Assembly (NCBI GenBank): GCA_963693085.1
Contig: OY856409.1
Location: 1,621,039,211 to 1,621,103,210 of the forward strand
DNA length: 64,000 nucleotides
Direction of reading: 5' to 3'
From: Alisma plantago-aquatica
Lineage: Eukaryota; Streptophyta; Magnoliopsida; Alismatales; Alismataceae
In this document: one piece after another, positions 22,600 through 34,750 of the stretch
Position numbering within the stretch: position 1 is the stretch's first letter
Layout of the letters: each line of letters starts with the position of its first letter
Notes under the pieces: model-generated
Told to the model about the DNA's origin: nothing
The model's input: only the letters and a program-made list of their open reading frames with translations
Database searches by the model: none
Position numbers and translations under genes: made by a program

Positions 22600-23409
22600 T
22601 TGTCAGAAGTATCTTTTCTTGAACATGTTATATCTGCTTCAGGTATTCGTGTTGATCCTAAGAAAGTAGAGTCTGTTGTGGAGTGGGAACAACCCAAGAC
22701 ACCGACTGAGATTTGTAGTTTCCTAGGTCTAGCAGGTTACAGAAGGTTTATTACATACTTTTGTTCTGTAGCATTACCCTTAACCAGGTTGACCGGGAAG
22801 GAAGTTCCTTTTGTCTGGAATGACAAGTGTCAACATTCTTTCCAGCTGTTGAAAGAAAGGTTGACTAGTGCACTAGTGTTGATTCTACCTGAGCAAGGGA
22901 AGGGATACGTTGTTTTCTGTGACACTTCTAAGAATGGTCTAGGTTGTGTGCTGATGCAGAGTGATCATGTAGTTTCTTTTACTTCTCGAAAACTTAAGAA
23001 ACATAAGGATAATTATCCAACACATGATCTAGAATTAGCTGCAGTGGTCCACACATTGAAGATTTGGAGGCATTATCTCAATGGAGAAACATGTCAGATT
23101 TTCACAGACCATAAAAACCTAAAATACATTTTATCACAACATGAGCTGAATATGAGACAAGGTCACTGGATGGAGTTAATCAAGGACTATGATTGGATAA
23201 TTGATTATCATCCAGGAAAAGCCAATGTAGTGGCAAATGCACTCAGTAGAGAATCTTCATCTTCACCTACAGATAAAGTACAACTGAATTCTTTAGTGTG
23301 CTGTAAATGGGACATGCTTGTCTTTTTGAGACAAATGAATGTGCAGTTAGAAGTATCTTTGTTAGAAGGATTCTTATCTGAGATGCATGTGAAATTGACT
23401 CTAAAAGAA
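22600..23409 (+). pseudogene. E2 RNase H domain and pol connection
   Basis: Continuous open frame of 270 codons after the stop at 22597. It opens with the RT thumb/connection ([34 protein letters not shown]). RNase H follows with [43 protein letters not shown] and [15 protein letters not shown]. The expected acidic positions are visible. The domain would degrade the RNA of the RNA-DNA hybrid. A TAG at 23410 (likely from CAG) ends the open section, and integrase follows in the same frame. Confidence 0.92.
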
Positions 23410-23412
23410 TAG

Positions 23413-24500
23413 ATCAAAGAGGCACAACAGGCTGATATTGTGATTCAGCAGATTAGGCCAAAGTATGGTAGTGAGAAACGAGACGACTTCCATGAGTCAG
23501 AGGATGGGATAGTCTATTACCATGGTAGGATGGTGGTACCTGATGTTAATAACTTGAGAAAGATAGTTATGGAGGAAGCTCACTCATCCATGTATGCAAT
23601 ACATCCAGGGAGCACTAAAATGTATCATAACTTAAAAGATATGTATTGGTGTCCTGGTTTGAAGAAGGATGTAGCTGAGTTTGTTATGTAGTGTTTGGTG
23701 TGTCAGCAGGTTAAAGCAAAACACTAGAATCCTGTAGGGACATTGCAACCTTTACCTATACCTCAGTGGAAATGGGATCATGTGACGATGGATTTTGTGG
23801 TTGGTCTACCTAGAAAGCCCTGGGTACGTAGTTGAAGTTTAGTACAATGTTTCACCCTTAGACAGATGGACAGTCTGAAAGGACTATACATACTTTGGAG
23901 GACTTGCTCAGAGCATGTGTTCTTCAGTTTGTAGGAAGTTGGGACTTACACTTGAGCTTAATAGAATTTTACTACAATAATAGTTATTAGGCTAGTATTG
24001 ATATGGCACCATATGAAGCATTATATGGTATACATTGTAGATCTCCATTATGCTGGTTTAAGATAGGAGAATACCAACATGCTAGTATTGATATGGCACC
24101 ATATGAAGCATTATATGGTATACATTGTAGATATCCATTATGCTGGTTTAAGATAGGAGAATACCAACTTCTGGGTCCTAAATTAGTGCAACAAACAACT
24201 GAAAAGATTAAAGTGATACAACAATAGTTGAAAGCTGCACAGGATAGACAAAAGTCTTATGCTGATAAATGCCATAGACCTTTAGAATTCCAAGTTGGAG
24301 ACATAGTATATATCAAGGTCTCTCCTTAGAAAGTGTTCTCATATTTGGGAAGAAGGGTAAGTTAGCTCCTAGATTTATGGGACCTTACCCAGTGATAGAA
24401 CGAATTGGAAAGGTATCTTATAGGTTGGAATTGCCACCTGAGCTACATAGACTACATCCAGTATTTCATATATCTATGTTTAGAAAGTGACATCCCGATA
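23413..24500 (+). pseudogene. E2 integrase, core partly deleted
   Basis: The N-terminal HHCC zinc domain is clear: HPGSTKMYHNLKDMYWCPG and CLVCQQVK, with TAG at 23689 and near 23725 where Gln is expected. The core starts [18 protein letters not shown], which keeps the first catalytic Asp. About 200 bases found in E3 (54920-55122) are then missing near 23823. The second catalytic Asp is lost with them. Reading resumes shifted, with SIDMAPYEALYG and GPKLVQQTTEKIK. The C-terminal part near 24360-24500 ([17 protein letters not shown], then [17 protein letters not shown]) is recognisable across small shifts. It cannot be active. Confidence 0.88.
23991..24170 (+). repeat. 90-base tandem duplication in E2 integrase
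   Basis: 23991-24080 and 24081-24170 are direct copies differing at about two bases (TCT to TAT, and CAT to CTT at the end). Ninety bases is 30 codons, so the duplication keeps the frame and doubles the ASIDMAPYEALYGIHCR stretch. The homologous region of E3 near 55298 has one copy. Confidence 0.95.
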
Positions 24501-24539
24501 TAGAGTTGGTGTTGCAACCTGTAGAGGTTGAATTTGAAT

Positions 24540-24714
24540 GAGGATATCTCCTATGTGGAAGGTCCTATGATGATTCTTGACAGAAGAGTCAAGAAGTTGA
24601 AGAATAAAAACATAGTTCTTGTGAAAGTTCTCTGGCATAACCATGGCATTGAAGAAGCCACATGGGAGCTAGAGTAAGAGATGAGGAGGAAGTACCCTTC
24701 TCTTTTCATTTGAG
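24540..24714 (+). pseudogene. E2 chromodomain-like C-terminus
   Basis: Read with small shifts, the segment gives VEGPMMILDRRVKKLKNKN, VLVKVLWHNHGIEEATWELE and MRRKYPSLF. This is the chromodomain-like tail of chromovirus integrases, which directs integration to particular chromatin. The parallel part of E3 lies at 55740-55880. The sequence stops just where the polypurine end should begin. Confidence 0.8.
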
Positions 24715-25474
24715 GTGCATGCCAATTATAAATTTTGCCTTCTCTCTTGAACACATGCAAGACGTGATGGGTGGACTACATGGTGTACATTTAAGAATTT
24801 TTCTTTAAAATTTCTCAAAAAACTTGCATTTAATTCATGACATCAAATATTGAACATAAAATACCATGCAAGAGCTTTCCAGACAAATATATACATTCAC
24901 AAAATGGAATGATCTTTAACTAAACAAATTATAAAATCTATATGAAATGAAAATATGATAATGATCTTGGTTTTCATGTCCCTAAGCTAGAAAAAGTTTT
25001 TCTCCTTATTCACATGTGTTCAAACGCCATGTATTGATCCACTAGGTTTTCATAAAGGCTTCCATATAAAGTTTTGAACTGCTTTCTTTGAAGACTCTGA
25101 GTCCAAGCAGATCAAAACTTTATATGGAAGCCTTTATGAAAACCTAGTGGATCAATACATGGCGTTTGAACACATGTGAATAAGGAGAAAAACTTTTTCT
25201 AGCTTAGGGACATCAAAACCAAGATCATTATCATATTTTCATTTCATATAGATTTTATAATTTGTTTAGTTAAAGATCATTCCATTTTGTGAATGTATAT
25301 ATTTGTCTGGAAAGCTCTTGCATGGTATTTTATGTTCAATATTTGATGTCATGAATTAAATGCAAGTTTTTTGAGAAAGTTTAAAGAAAAATTCTTAAAT
25401 GTACACCATGTAGTCCACCCATCACGTCTTGCATGTGTTCAAGAGAGAAGGCAAAATTTATAATTGGCATGCAC
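24715..25474. repeat. Near-perfect inverted repeat, 370-base arms, 20-base spacer
   Basis: The left arm 24715-25084 and right arm 25105-25474 are reverse complements. Aligned by hand they differ at three positions (near 24810, 24975 and 25078). The spacer is 25085-25104. Arms begin and end with GTGCATGCC/GGCATGCAC. There is no ORF of note and no resemblance to the LTRs around it. The left arm abuts the broken E2 end and the right arm abuts the 29-base sequence repeated at 60573. Transcription would give a long hairpin RNA. Confidence 0.97.
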
Positions 25475-28400
25475 AATATCCCCATCCAACATCACGAAAT
25501 GCATGACCATCATTGACAAATGCATCCTTATTAAAGAGACGCATTGTGATCAATCAATAGTATGCCATGAAAGATGGTGGATCAAATAGTTGAAGGCACT
25601 CACTTTGTGAATGACATGCACATCCAATGCATGTTGTGCTACAAAGTTAGCCAAATTGGGGGGGGTTGGATTCGGGCATGCCATTTACTCTTCAAGTGTG
25701 TTGTTCGTTATCGTGCAAGTTAAAAAAACAACTAGGGGGGATTTTGACCTAGATGTAGATTGTACCCTATTTTGAGCATCATCACCCCTTCAAGTACAAT
25801 CTTTTCCACCATACCAAAAGAAGCCTCAAAGACCACCATTCAAAGTGAAAAATATTCCTCAGGCACTTTTAACCTTGCCTTAACTGCATATGCCAAGAGA
25901 AGGATGGTTTTCCCCTCCCTAAGCTTCCATCTTGAGGATCAGCAACCCTTTTCCACCAGCCGACGTTGGCGCCTCCATTCCCCCATAGTAACCAACCAAT
26001 AACCTCCCCACAAGGATCCTAGACCTTACTGCGACCCAACATTGCACTTTACCCTCTCTATCGAGCCACATCATTCACATCTTGTGACCACGGTGCCATG
26101 GTACATGATGCACATCCCACACAATGTATAGTGTACACAACACGAAGAAGGAAACTGCTAGTTGGATAGTACACAATGTGAAGCCCTAAGTGTACACTGT
26201 GTTCCACCCTAGAAAATCCAAAAATGCTTCATTTGATCTTTTACACCTTTCCATCTATGCCATCACAATGTTTAAGAGTAGAGGAGGAGGAAAGAGGGAC
26301 TGGGGAGAGACTTGTCACACCTACGCTCCTAACCTAAAGCCCAAGGTGGAGGTAGAGGAATATGAAGAAGTATAAGAGTAGAAGGGATCTTGTGTTGTTG
26401 TCCGCTACACCCTCAAATCTAAGGAGGAGTTCAGCTAGATCCAGAAGTTGGTGGATAGTTGCAGCTAGGACCCAATTACTATGTGAGGAGATACTCATCG
26501 AATTTGACTTGATCATTGAGCTTGGGCCAATGTTGTAGAAGATCTCTATCAACAACTTCATATCTAGGGGTAACACTTGCACTTACCCTTCTCTTTTTCT
26601 TTAGTTCTTGATGAATTCTCAAGAGAACAACAATTGAGGAAGTCAAGTTATTACTTTCCAAATGAATGAAAACAACTTTTGATGGTAGAGGACTTGTTTT
26701 CTAGGAAGCTAGGTTTCCATTACAAAGGTGTGGCCAAACATTACCATAAAACATTTTGGTTTGAGATCACAAATTATGAGGCCTATGAGTCAAGGAGATC
26801 TAGGGAAACACACATCCACAATTATTTTTTCACCCTCCACTACCTTTTTTCAAATAATTTTTTAGGAGGAAGGAGACATAGGGTGTGTTTGTTCAGGATG
26901 AGTTGTAAAATCTATGGTGCATCATGCACAAGAATAGGATCAAAGTAGGGACTATTTTCTTTGACAAGTTTTTGTGGGTGGGTGTGTGCAAGGGTTTTGA
27001 TAGGTATATATCATCATTGTAGGTATAATCTCCAAGCTTTCTTAGACACTAAAGGTGATTCCCAAACCACCTACACTTGAGGGCCATTACATAATAGATA
27101 CCCACCTCCTGGGGGCATACCATTCTGAGGTACAATGTAGAGAACTAGAAGTATTATTTGGATATACATCAGCATCCTAAGGCCTCCTTGTTGTTGTCTT
27201 GTCTAGGTTGGGCCACCTTGTCTAGCCTGAGCAACCTCTAGTAGCAACCACATCAATAGTAATAGGGAGCATATGGTGCAAGTTCATTATTTAACACCAC
27301 TTGCCCTACCAACACCATCTTCCAACAAAACTCAGACAAATTAGATATGCTCCACCTCATATTGCCATAAAATGTATAGATTCATGTCATCATCATTCTA
27401 GTAACAAATATTGAGCATGGACCACTAGGATGCAAAGATCCAAATTCTACACAGTAAGTATATGGACATAATGTTGCCTCAATTGGATGGATTCTTGGCA
27501 CATCATCCAACAACACTACCCTGATCCATATGATCCTCTGTCTGACCCCAATGAAAAAATACCCTATTGATGGCCCACTACCCAGCACAACAGATAGGAA
27601 TGTTGACCCTGAATCCCCACAATAATCATATAGTTGTGCACTGGAAAATCTTATTCTTATAGTATGGACATTGTTATGATAAGCTTGGTGTGGGTGGAAA
27701 TTGGAATTTTCTTTTAGTTTTTTGTTGTTTATTTGTTGTATTCTTATTTTGTGCATCTTTGATATTACCACGTCTCTCTTCCTATCATATTTGTGGCAAC
27801 ATTTATCATATTTCTATTTTACATCATGTATAAATAGTTTATATTTAGTATTTTTTGTATATTTGTTTTATTGCATTTAGTGTGATCATGTTTATTTCTT
27901 GCTGTGTGATTAGAATATACAAGTTGATAGTAGAAAAAATGTGTGATTTACAAATTTTGTGTATATCTTGTAAAATGGGCTATTATTATATTGTTGAACT
28001 AATTGATCATGCACTACATTTCTTAAGGTACATATTTTTTCTCCATATTGTTGATATAATGATAAGACAACCATGTTACACACAAAACTTGTCAACTTGA
28101 AATAGTTGTAGTGTCACAATTTGTTCAAATACATGAATAATGAAAATAACTACGACTATTGAAATGAGATTAATTTATACATATTTTCTCTTGAGGTAAG
28201 GAGTCACCCTCTGAATTTTTCAACCCAGTTCAACTAGCATATGGTGCTTTATTACAACAATTGAGGACTATACCACTTACAAAAGATCATCTTTAGCATC
28301 AAATCCTAATTATTTTCTATAATTGGTGAAGAGGCTATAAATTTCCTAGTTAGTATGCTAATCTAGGTTAAAACATTGACGTGATCACGATGGTTTGTTG

Positions 28401-28690
28401 ATTTTGTCAAAAAAAATGAATTGAAATCTAAAACTTTAAAATTTAGAAAAAGAGGCAATAACAACCCACTTGGTATCAAAATCCCCAAATATGAAATGCT
28501 AGAACTCTTTTATATGAAAATAGAAAAGAAATGTTGAGGTGATATGAAGAGTTTCTAGGTGGGAGTCTTTTGGGTTCTCTTTGGAGGTACACCTTATAGA
28601 ATGATGGGCACCCAAGGATAGGGGGAAATCTTGGTTGTTCATATCATTTCAAAAAAGAACCACATTTTAAATAATAGGATTTACCATTCA
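25475..28690. other. Unassigned AT-rich DNA, probably old repeats
   Basis: No gene, LTR pair or recognisable domain was supported. Short ORFs (for example 25760-26002, 26679-26948 and the minus-strand 27382-27771) have no recognised motif. Near 27678 the words AAGCTTGGTGTGGGTGG resemble the 3' internal end of Tat/Athila elements, but nothing around them confirms it. A short G run lies at about 25656. Confidence 0.4.
25476..25504 (+). repeat. 29-base sequence shared with 60573-60601 (copy 1)
   Basis: Starts ATATCCCCATCC and ends GAAATGCAT. It lies two bases after the inverted repeat. The identical 29 bases occur at 60573-60601 in the same orientation, and ACCAT follows in both once one G is skipped. 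It lies at the left edge of the proposed inverted segment. Confidence 0.9.
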
Positions 28691-28864
28691 TGTCACTAAT
28701 CCATTGAACAAAATAAACAGTTCAATTCACACTAGTCAAGTTTCATCTTTTAAAACTAGAGACCTTGATCTTAAAAATTCACTCAAGCAATCAGGTGCCA
28801 CCACTTTGGCTCTAATTTCATTTTTGGAATGTTTAATAATCATCTTTGAATCTCAATTTCAAAT

Positions 28865-29900
28865 TTTGTTTCTTGAGGACAAGAAATGGTTTAAGCTTGG
28901 AGTAGTTTGATGAAACATAGTACATACTACACTTTCTTCCCCAGATCCATGCATTATATGACTTAAATTCCATACTTTGCCTACGTAATAGCTCATAATT
29001 AGTAGGTTAATTGGTCTCTTTCTAGTCATTTGGACTTATCGAGGGTGTTTTAATGCATATTATACAATTTTTTTCATCTAGAACCAAGGTCATACTCATA
29101 AATATAAAGAAAGTATAAATCTTTGATTCTAGCCTTGACTCATAGTTGCACAATGTGCACCCACAGGTGCACAATGTGTTCTCACCCAGGAGCTGTCCTA
29201 ATTTCACCAAGTTTTTAGCATGAGATACACACTCATGTGGATAACGTGCATGATACCAGAAGCTTCCAGAAGCAACAAATCCAACACATACGACATGCAC
29301 AATTTGAGCATATTGTGCACCACTCAAGTATTAGCTCTCTAGGTGATCATCCTCACCCACGATGTGCCTAATCAACATCATGATGCCCAATCATAGAAGT
29401 AACTTCTCCTCAAAACTTCTTGTGAGGTGTGCACCTTCAATTGCATGCCATGCTAAACATTTTTTTGGGCCAATCTTGGCAACTTCTAATGTGAATAACT
29501 TGCATGACGTCCAACCTCACATAAGTGGAAAAATACAAAGAGCAAGAAGACAACTATTGGAAGGAAAATAGTCATCTATTTCTATTCAAACTTGGGGAAA
29601 ACAAAGGGGGTGACTCCAGAGAAAAAGTTGAAAGGAAGATGAAAGAAGGATTTTGAGGTAGATCTCTCTATATAACCCTTCAATGAACCAAAACCAGTCA
29701 CTTTGAATGAATATATGACCTATACAATAGTTATGTCTCGTTTCTTCCCTTCTTTAGTTCTACTTTCCCTTAGTTACTCTATTTATACTGTTGAATTTGT
29801 GATATTCACCTTTTTTGGGGCATCACGTCCATTATTATAGAGTAAACCTAACCTCCCTTGCATTTGGTACCAAAGTGACACCTATTAGTCATGTGATGAA
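28865..29900 (+). mobile_element. Athila/Tat-type 3' end: polypurine site and LTR remnant
   Basis: TTGAGGACAAGAAATGG followed by TTTAAGCTTGGAG and then TTTGATGAAACATAG matches the common 3' internal end and LTR start of plant Tat/Athila elements, so an LTR would begin near 28908. Further on, CTCTATATAACCCTTC (about 29667) is a possible TATA region and TTGGTACCAAAGTGACACC (about 29863) may be close to the LTR end. GCACAATGTGCA-type words recur at 29150-29310. No coding region is attached. The right boundary is approximate. Confidence 0.5.
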
Positions 29901-31940
29901 CAACAACATTTAGAATTCCAAAATTTCACTCTTGTTTATCTAACTATTGTTAATTGCATGTGAGAATCAATGGCCATGATTTTCTAAGTACCCAAATATG
30001 AACCTTGGAAGACATATGAATTTAGTACAAGATAGAGTTGTAAATTATGTTTCACGAAAGTGATAGAGGTTTGTGAATATTATAGTATCCTAGTTTGATA
30101 AATAAGGTAGATCTATGTCTCTTTCAGAGTCATCTAAGAAAGATTAAATTTATTACTAGGTTATTTTTTTTAAAGACAAGTAAATCTAGCTAAATGTGCA
30201 AGTAATATGTGTAATACATTATTTGTAATGTTGTGTGAGATGTGGACAAAACAGAGAATACAATCTATTTCATTCAATTTTTCAGTATATAGAAAATAGA
30301 TGTATAGGTATCAAATCCTATCTTGAACTTGATCATCTCCTGACAATTTTGGTTTAATTCTTGAATGTAATCAATCAATCAAACAACTATTAGATTAATT
30401 ACATGTTTAATTAGAAATATGTTTTCACATAAGTGTTTTATCTCTTCATATATTTACCCTAAATTCTATATTGCTTGTGACCCAAAATTTTTATTGTGGA
30501 TAACACTCTCTGCATCACATCAAGAACTCTTGTTGTTCCTACAGATAGGGATATTGTATTTTAGGTTCAACGTTTTTCTGCAAAAGAAATATCACAAGAA
30601 CAATACATGATGGAACGGTTTAAAATGAAAGAAGTAAAAACCTTCTCTATAGGAATTTGTAGACATCATATAGCCCAAAAATAATCTTATGGAGTTCAGT
30701 GCTATGGTAGTAATAAATAATCCATTGTTTGTGGGGAAATTAGTACAATTTCAATTAAACTTAACATCTATTTCCAAATTTGATGATCCTTAAAATCATT
30801 TAGTAGGATTCGTGCTTTTACCTAAAATATGTGTGAGTTGTACATACTACCAATTAAAAATTAAGAATAATAATGTGCAACATAACCAAACCTAGGAATG
30901 TATTTAATCTTATATTTTTCTATTCATTTTTCTATAGATTTTGTGTCAAATCCCATTCTTCCTAAATCTTAAGGCATTTAGGAGTATTAGGAAACTAGAA
31001 ATGTAATCAACTAGCTAAATACCCTTTAAATATAATGTTTTAATATAAATCGGCTAGATTAAATCAAAGTAAGGTATTGGATGTTTAAGTTACCATTTTA
31101 TTATCTAAAATTAGGTATCTACAATATCCTTAGCCTAGATAATGAGGGGATAGATAAATACATATTTTGTTCCAAGTTGATAAAAGGGATGATAACCTCA
31201 TTAATTGATGACTTTTCTCCAAGGACAATTTATTAGAAGACTTAAAGTGGAAACTGACAACATAACTATGTTTGGAGTACCTTATTTAGACTAATGTCAC
31301 GTTTCACATTGATTATACCTTATTTATTGTCAAAAAACTACTAAAGAAAAAATATATTAATTAATTTGTTCAAACTAAAAACTAATAGATTTATATTATC
31401 AATTTCATATAGTTTGTGATAACTTTTTGGTGGCACATGATTTCTATTTTATGTTTGTCCTAAATATCTAACTACATTGGTGTGTCACATGAATTATTTG
31501 ATGGAGCCAGATGGACTGGACACCTCCTAGGCATCCTCTTCACCCAACTACTTCCCTTTTTTGGTCATCACAACATCGTGAATATATCTCTTTAATTTTA
31601 TCTCTCATCAGGTTTTCTTGTTCTTCCTTTCCCTCTATTTACTCATCATATCTTTCACATGTCTAATAATGTCTATTTTCACTACCTCTCATGGCCCCTA
31701 CTTCAATATAAAACCCTAACCACCTTTTCTACATTGTTTCCTTCTCCAAAAAATCCCACTACTACCTTTAGCTATCAAACACCTATTAAACCTTTGATTA
31801 CCTCTGACATAATCTTTTACATCATATCCCTGGTGCTTTATTGATAGCTACTTCCCTGGAGTGGTTCTAACCAATCACACTTGTGTCATCATGCCCCCCT
31901 GTGCTTACGAACATGCCCTTGACTTGGGGAAGGTCCTGAG
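29901..31940. other. AT-rich DNA without recognised features
   Basis: Many stop codons in all frames. There are no domain motifs, tandem arrays or LTR ends that I can support. Confidence 0.5.
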
Positions 31941-31945
31941 ATCAC

Positions 31946-32445
31946 TAACACGCCTAAATTGTGTACACAAAATGCAAGTGTACTCATCAAGAAGTATAGG
32001 TCTATGAGGCCCGAATGTCTAACTTATGAAAACATAATCTAAAGAATGTTACTAACTATAAAATAATTATCTAGGCTTAGAAAATGTAGTTAGTTGGTTG
32101 TTTAATAGCTAAGAGCAATAATTAAAATCTAGATTAGGTGGAAGTGATTAGGAATTTATGGATTCCTTAGGATTATAGTTTCACCACAGTATGGATTGCA
32201 TTTAATTCTAGTTTATCAATAATAATTTAATATTAACCCTAAACAAAGGACCTGTAGCAAATATTACACACTCCCCCATCATAATACACTACCTACAATA
32301 AAATAGATCCCACTACCATAGTGGTTTAGAAATTAGCTAGGTGCATTAATAACAAATATAGGTTATTCCTTCATAGACATAAGCCCTCTCCCATGGCATG
32401 GTATTAGCTGCATAAATCTACAACCTTTCCAGATCCTAATCCCTC
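31946..32445 (-). repeat. Athila-like 3' LTR, truncated
   Basis: About 500 bases match 36751-37250 of the 5' LTR, for example AAGTATAGG-CTATGAGGCC and GGATTCCTTAGGATTATAG. The match ends near 32445 and RNase H sequence follows directly, so a deletion removed integrase and the first part of this LTR. Confidence 0.85.
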
Positions 32446-33090
32446 TCCAACTGAGACAAATAATATGTTAGTATATTCTCCGCTCTAGCCTTTTTTAAAT
32501 TTTAATATCAAATTCTTGTAGTAGAAAAATCCATCTAATCAACCTCGATTCAACATCCATAATTTGCAAAAGATACTTAGAAGTTTCATGGTAAATATAC
32601 ACTATCAATTCCCCCCTATCAAATATTGTGTAAAGACTATAGCTATAAGTTCTTTTTCTGCGGCGGTATAATCAAATTGTACATTGTTAAGGATTCTAGA
32701 CACATAGTAAATGACTGAAAGAGAAAGATTGTTATGTTGGCTTAGAACAACATCTATTGTAAATTCCAATGTGTCAAACATTAATTTGAATAGTTGATTC
32801 CAATCTGGAGCCATCACCACGAGTGTAGAGATCAACTTTTCCTAGAAAATCTCAAAGGCTTTTAAACAATAGTCTTCAAAATTGAATTCAAAATCCTTCT
32901 CTAAAATCTCAGAAAGCGGCTTTGCAGTCTTTGGAAAATCTTTGATGAAGCATCGATAAAATATGATGTTTCCTAAAAATATCCTAAATCCCTTCATTGA
33001 TGATGGTGGAAGTAGTTTAGATATCAATTCTACTTTCACCGGATCGAGTTCCATCCCTTTGTTGAACACCTAGTGTCCCAACACAATCCC
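32446..33090 (-). pseudogene. Athila-like RNase H and RT connection
   Basis: Read on the minus strand, 33069-32842 gives MELDPVKVELISKLLPPSS, FRIFLGNIIFYRCFIKDFPK and KPLSEILEKDFEF, the RT connection. 32835-32605 gives VIYYVSRILNNVQFDYTAAEKELIA of RNase H, followed near 32550-32480 by RLIRWIFLLQEF. The pattern is that of Athila/Tat pol. The first catalytic Asp region is altered (LMFDTLEF) and the segments are split by stops and small shifts. Confidence 0.85.
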
Positions 33091-33620
33091 CTCATTCACC
33101 ATCATGTGATATTTCTTCTAGTTCAAAACTCTAAGAGTGTCCTCACATTATTGTAAGACTCTATCAAGACTGGAAAGCCAATCCTCAAAAAACTCCCCAT
33201 AAACTAAAAATTCATTCATAAAATTCTCAAGACAACACTCAATATCCAAAAAATAGTGAACTTACATCATTAAACATCGTTGGATCATTATAAAGACCAA
33301 ACGACATATGAGGATAAGCAAAAGTACCATAGGGACAAGTGAAGGTAGACTTCTCTTGATCATGTGGTTTGGTAGAAATCTAGTTACAATCGGAATAATC
33401 GTCTAAAAAGTAAAAATGTGATAGTCAAGAATTTGGTCGATGAATGGGAGCGGGAAATGATCTTTCAAGGTAGCGACATTCAAACGATGATAGTAAATAT
33501 ACACTAGCCTAGTAGAGATTAACTCACTTGCAGAATTTGTAGTGACTATCATTACTCCTTCCTTACAAACAACCTGAGTTGGGTTGACCTACTTGGAATC
33601 AGAGATAGTGTAAATTATAG
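33091..33620 (-). pseudogene. Athila-like reverse transcriptase remnant
   Basis: Minus-strand motifs in order are STRLVYIYYRRLNVATLKDHF, PLPFIDQILD, a TFACPYG-like block seen as CPYGTFAYPHMSFGLYNDP, and the catalytic region near 33230-33205. There the two Asp residues of the usual F-M-D-D motif read Asn-Glu. The next block reads LSSLDRVLQ and VLN-KKYHMMVNEGIVLGH. Several stops and shifts are present. The enzyme cannot be active. Confidence 0.82.
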
Positions 33621-34439
33621 ATGTTGATAAGATTTACTACCACCTTCTTCACCACCTCCATTATGATGGTATTTGGACACCATTGAGGTTGTGCTACAAG
33701 TTTGTCCCCTTCTTCAATTCTAATCTTGTACTAACATAAACTAGGGGAAATCCCCTTAACATTAGCAATGGACCACATAAATGTGGCCTAGTGATACTTC
33801 AGTACTATGAGAAGCTACTGCTCCTTCTTCACACTCTATGATGTAGAAATTATCACTAGGAGATTGTTGTCTGCTGCCAAAAATGTCTACTTCAATTGTG
33901 GCGGTAGCGTCGTCAATTCTAGCTTAGGAGGATATTGTAGGAATGGGACTAAAGGTGGAAGGGGCGGTCTCAATCTTCATAATGTCTTGTATAGAAGAAT
34001 GACAATGTATTTTGAAGACAGACTCCTCTTGTGAATGATAGTGAGTGTAGTCATCCACCAGATTCATGACACAAGCTTTTAGCGATAACTAAGGATATGC
34101 TTGTGACATTACAGAAGAGACCACATCTATAACAGTACTCATGTACTCCTCCTTCTCTGAATCATCATGATACTTTACCACCTTTGTCATACTTGCTTTG
34201 TATTCTCCATTATATCAACATAAATAATACCCTTGTCCACCTTTACCATGATACAAGCCATGTACAAAAATGGTTTCCTCAAGAATAGGGACACCTTATT
34301 GGCCAAATGTTGCATTATGTGATGTTGTGCCTTCTTCTTGTCTGGTCGTTGATGATCAAGTAGTTTTATCTCAAACCGGTCATCCTAGATGCCTAGTGTC
34401 AGTCTTCCTTGACCCATTTCTAAGATGATGTCTGCAATA

Positions 34440-34720
34440 GCTTGTAAAGGTAAACCTAAGGGTAGTTCATTTTTTTAGTCTTCCTACATCTCCATGATGA
34501 CAAAGTCTACTAAAAATATGAATTTATCACCCTTTATTAGAACATCTTCATATATGCCTATTGGCATCACTACTGAATTTTCTTATAAATGGATCATCAT
34601 GTTTCTCTTCCTTGATTCTTTGAGTCCCAATTTCATGAATGTAGTCAATGGCATGAGATTGATGCTTGCCCCAGAATCACATAGTGTGTAGCCAAACTTG
34701 ACCCTGCCAACGTAGAAAAA
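34440..34720 (-). pseudogene. Athila-like aspartic protease remnant
   Basis: Minus-strand translation gives YTLCDSGASINLMPLTTFMK, with the active site Asp-Ser-Gly-Ala intact near 34678-34667. MPIGIYEDVLIKGDKFIFL and LPLGLPLQAIADIILEMGQG follow. It would mature the polyprotein. The same strand continues toward RT through 34430-33620, where no clear domain remains. Confidence 0.8.
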
Positions 34721-34750
34721 TATATTGAAACACCCTAGATCCTATCTCTT

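Larger units (their letters stand above)
15789..24714 (+). mobile_element. E2: Tekay-like Ty3/gypsy element without its 3' end
   Basis: Order: 5' LTR, primer site, gag, protease, reverse transcriptase, RNase H, integrase and a chromodomain-like C-terminus. Gag to the start of integrase lies in one reading frame (from 20284 to about 23820), the fused gag-pol layout usual for this clade. The polypurine end and 3' LTR are absent at 24714. A matching reversed PPT plus LTR lies at 56191-60572, and the two parts together make one complete element. E2 sits inside an E3-family LTR. Confidence 0.9.

Noticed and set aside
25590..25710. Weak resemblance to a BED-type zinc finger (CMLC ... GGG ... H)
   Set aside because: Only one Cys pair and one His fit, upstream frames are full of stops, and no transposase follows.
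27678..27712. Second Tat/Athila-like polypurine site (AAGCTTGGTGTGGGTGG)
   Set aside because: The context does not show an LTR start or coding end, and the words alone are too short.
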